From the NCBI GenBank assembly GCA_905178155.1, contig CAJINV010000006.1:2088230-2152229 (forward strand): DNA of 64,000 nucleotides, written 5' to 3'. A model generated the notes under the pieces. That model saw only the letters and a program-made list of their open reading frames with translations, had not been told where the DNA came from and made no database searches. The translations under genes were made by a program, and so were the position numbers. This stretch comes from Amoebophrya sp. A120. Its lineage: Eukaryota; Sar; Dinophyceae; Syndiniales; Amoebophryaceae. Of the stretch, positions 61,063 through 64,000 are shown piece after piece; within the stretch, counting starts at the first letter, position 1; the number at the start of each line of letters is the position of its first letter.

Positions 61063-64000
61063 TGGGTGGAAAAGAACGGGAGAATTGTGTAACAAGCCGA
61101 CGATGACGAGAACGCCGAAGGGAATAAACAAAAGTAGAACACGAAGCAAAAATGACCAAAATGCAGCCGCCCCTCCTCGTCATAAAAGCACGAGCACCTC
61201 TAATTATACAACCTGTATCACCAAAATAAAGCCGACGAAGAACCTTCACACTACTCCTTTCAGCACATCTGCAACAGCAACACCCAAGAAACGGAGGTTT
61301 CAAGCAGGATACCGACGAGGAGGAGGTTCCTGCGGGAGTAGAGACATTTTTAAGATTTTTACTCAGATTCGAAACAAGACAACTACCCACTTCAGGACTT
61401 TAAATAGGATTATAACATCAGAAAAACGATAAAAGTGACGTATTAGTCCCGAACTTTTACGCCAGAGAAAGGACGCTAATTTCAAAACCATGCAACAATA
61501 ATAGATACTCTCATATACAAAAAAAACACCAAATGCGCGAAAAATTCTTTTTTTTTCATTTTTTCAACACTAGGATTAGTCTGCGAGTTTGACAGGGGCG
61601 GGGGCGCAGATCTTCATGGGGAAATGAAGCAAGCGGCTTGTTTCTGTCGAACCGAAGAGAAAAATTGCAATCGAAAGATAAGAATTCAACCACGACTGGG
61701 GTGAAGAAGAGGATGTGAAGACTTCGCCTAGATTGCATATACTTCTTTTTACGCACCCCTAGTACTAGCTCCACCAAAAAAATTGTGTCGTCTTTCACGA
61801 CCTTTGCCTTTCCAGCACTCATCTGATAGCCAACTAGTAACTGTGTCACACCACGGCGCGACAAAAAGTTGATATTTGGATAAGTACAAAGTCGTATTTG
61901 CTCATTTTTCCGCCTCAGGAGATGAACTTGCTTCCGGCGCAAGCAGGCGCAGAAGATGAAACTATTGCTAAAGATGGGCAAAGAGAATCTTATCCAAGTC
62001 GCAGTCACTCGTTTATTTTACGCCGTTTATTATTCTTTGTCTTTGTCAACAGAAACAACAGGTGTATCACCACAGGAATAGAATCACCTTGTTTAACGTC
62101 AGAATACAAATCTCAATTTTACGCTTGAAGACTTGTAATGCAGCTTTTTTGCATTCTCGAATGACCCTGTACAAAAACATCCTTTGATAGGACGAGAAAT
62201 GGAACTTTTCAATATTGTCTTTCTCTTGTACCTTTTGTTCATCACCAGCTTGTTTTGCAGCCGGCGCACCCTTGTGTCGTGTTGTAACTGCCAGCGCAAC
62301 TGCAGGGGTTCAAAATCTTCTGATGGTCTTCGTCGACGTTGTTCTTCACAAGCAAGTGAGTTGTGATGAGCACCGGTCAGAGTTAAAGAAGGCAGTGCAC
62401 TTTGAGACTCAGAAGAGAGATGTAGGAGATGAGATTGCAGACTGTTGCTTCCGAGTTAGGAACACATGAGGCGCAGACGACATGTCGAGCATGACGAGGA
62501 TGAGCAAAGGAAAAGAGAGGAGGCGCGCGCGGGAGGGCGCGCAGCAGTGCGCCCATTTTGTTCGTCGTCGTGCGGAATGCACCCAAATTAGGCTCCGCTA
62601 GCGTTGGTGTGCAAGCTTCGAGCCGGCTTGCATTGTGCTTATTATCCGCACGCCGCCCGTCAAAGTGGGCGGCTTCGCCGGTCATTGCTGGTTTGGAAGG
62701 CGGGCGCAGAGCCTGGGTCTGTGATTCGTCCGCGAGGGGCGTCGCGGCGACGGTGACCTATCCGGAGAGCGGCGAGGAGAGGGCGCTCCTTTTTTGGCGC
62801 TATGACCTCTAAGTGTCCAGTCTGCCGCCCTGCCCGAGCATCTGGCCCTGCAAATACCGCAAGCGCCGCCGTTGCAACGCCGCACGCCGCGGGCGTTTGG
62901 GGCGTCTGCCGTTCATAAATTTGCCCCGCGGCCAGGCCCACCAAGGCAGGCCCCGTTGGGCCCAAGGCGCAGCGCCAATAGTGCGCCGAGCGGGGTGCTC
63001 TGCTTACCCTCGTAGGCCATCCAACTTTTAAGCAACCACCGCCGCGGGGCGACGTAGCTACCGAAAGAATGGACGTCGGTCGGTGCGGGGGTGATGGAAG
63101 AATGGCTGGCAGCGCGTGGGATTGATTCGCGTCCCGAGGGGGCGAGGCAGATAATTGATTAGCCGCCCGCCCTGCCCGGGCGGGGGCCGGCAGGGGGGAT
63201 CGATGGATGGATAGAAGACGCCCCGCCTCAAATGGCCTGGCGCAGCTGTAGAAATACGTGTGTGGGCGGTCCATTGGGTCCTGCCCATGCATTCAACTAG
63301 GACGGCGGGCGCAGGGGTTCCAGACCTCGTTTTCTTGCCGCGCGCGGCCCATCATGTTGCAATTAGTGGTGCGCAATCATGTCAAGTCAATGTATAACTT
63401 CGCCTCCTTCGTACATGTGTCATTTGGCGGGTTGACCTGTGTTATTCGTCGTTGATCTTGAGATGCCAAGAAGTGCTGCAGTGTTTAGAGAGCGTCTTTT
63501 AGGTTCTTGGGTCCTGGTGCGTGTGAGTGTTGAATGCTTGTTATTAAGATATCTCAGACAACGTTTGTTATTTGGAAAAGCAGTGCGTGAGCTCTGGGCC
63601 TAAACGGTTGTGGGACCGCTCGAGAAGAAGTGACAGCGTGTGTTGACCCGCGGAGCAGGCAAAAAAGCGCTGAGCATGCCGCTCCGCCCCATGATTACTC
63701 TTATGGAAACTCGTTCTCCGTCTCCGTTTTGTTGGCGCCAGGAATGTGGTAAGCAGCGCCCAGGGCCGCGGCCCGTGGCCAGTAGTTGTCTGAGCCGTAT
63801 CGCCAGAAGCAAGGGGCGCGCGGGCAAGCGTGGCGCCGGCGCGGCCCTCAGTTGCGGCATGCTTGTGGGGCCCTAATGGCGTCGGGTTGGTTGGGGCCCC
63901 CTCTGATTGCGCGCGGCCGGCCGCGTCAGGGGCGCCGTGTGGCCGTCGGCCCCGCGCGAAGACAATGAAAAGCGAGCGCATTCCGGAGGGGCGTGCCGCG
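61063..64000. other. Intergenic region with GC-rich island (about 62500 to window end)
   Basis: AT-leaning to about 62500, then GC-rich sequence to the end of the window with compositional ORFs on both strands. No introner; one isolated CTTGTAATGC word at 62133. Nothing else recognised. Confidence 0.55.

Noticed and set aside
62660-63292. 210-codon minus-strand ORF in the last GC-rich island
   Set aside because: Compositional; no support beyond length.

Overview
The window reads as nuclear DNA of a dinoflagellate, most likely a parasitic syndinian close to Amoebophrya. All nine supported protein genes lie on the + strand, as in the unidirectional gene arrays of dinoflagellates. The genes are packed with inverted-repeat intronic elements (introners) whose ends are not GT-AG. 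Published Amoebophrya genomes report invasive intronic elements of this general kind. The species assignment is inference; the introners themselves are read directly from the sequence.

Layout: (1) 2-5110, 3' part of an unrecognised gene; (2) 6045-9742, a protein with four IQ (calmodulin-binding) motifs and a long Ser/Thr-rich tail; 10565-10732, a possible small secreted peptide; (3) 11732-15031, a fatty-acid-hydroxylase/sterol-desaturase family membrane enzyme; (4) 16020-23163, an unrecognised protein with a Gln/Pro/Met/Tyr-rich, prion-like C-terminal region; (5) 25979-32100, a protein with two p25-alpha (TPPP-like) regions; (6) 34934-42023, an unrecognised multi-pass membrane protein; (7) 44185-50480, an N-terminally lipidated (MGC) STE-type protein kinase resembling a MAPKKK, with DMG in place of DFG; (8) 51941-57528, a CDC73/parafibromin-like Paf1-complex subunit; (9) about 57603-61062, a protein with Asn/Gly/Trp-rich and Arg/Ser/Asp/Lys-rich low-complexity regions. 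Intergenic stretches total about 16 kb; four contain GC-rich islands of roughly 1.5 kb.

Main finding: by hand I delimit 88 introners in the gene spans and none in the intergenic DNA. They fall into at least 11 terminal-inverted-repeat (TIR) families (A-K below). Nearly all begin TA and end ATA. About 50 are flanked by perfect 5-bp direct repeats and about 22 more by repeats with one mismatch. Removing an element plus one copy of its flanking repeat restores the reading frame in case after case: IQ motifs, histidine boxes, the kinase domain, the p25-alpha region and the CDC73 domain all become continuous. About 16 ordinary GT-AG introns sit in the same genes, so two kinds of intron coexist. 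Three introners carry a nested insertion of 812-883 bp with Helitron-like signatures: insertion between A and T, no target duplication, a 3' hairpin with compensatory base changes, and CTGG at the end. Taking out the insertion leaves an introner of normal length.

Family TIR starts used below: A TATCAANTGCAAAAATGTCT; B TATSCNNTGCAAAAGTATCG; C TATGGAAGCGTCAGGTTTGA, with subfamily C' starting TATGAAAGCCTC; D TATCCTGAGCAAAAACGTCC; E AAGAAAAAAGTGTTACAGTT after TATCNC; F TATCACAAGAAAAAGCGTTA; G AAACACCCATCCCCATCC after TATCCA; H TATNANAGTGCACAACTCCC; I AACGTTACATTCTCAACTG; J TATCCACAGNAAATTTCCTG; K CCCCATATCAAAAAGGCA. CDS coordinates below give the genomic span from first to last coding base; the introns inside are listed separately.
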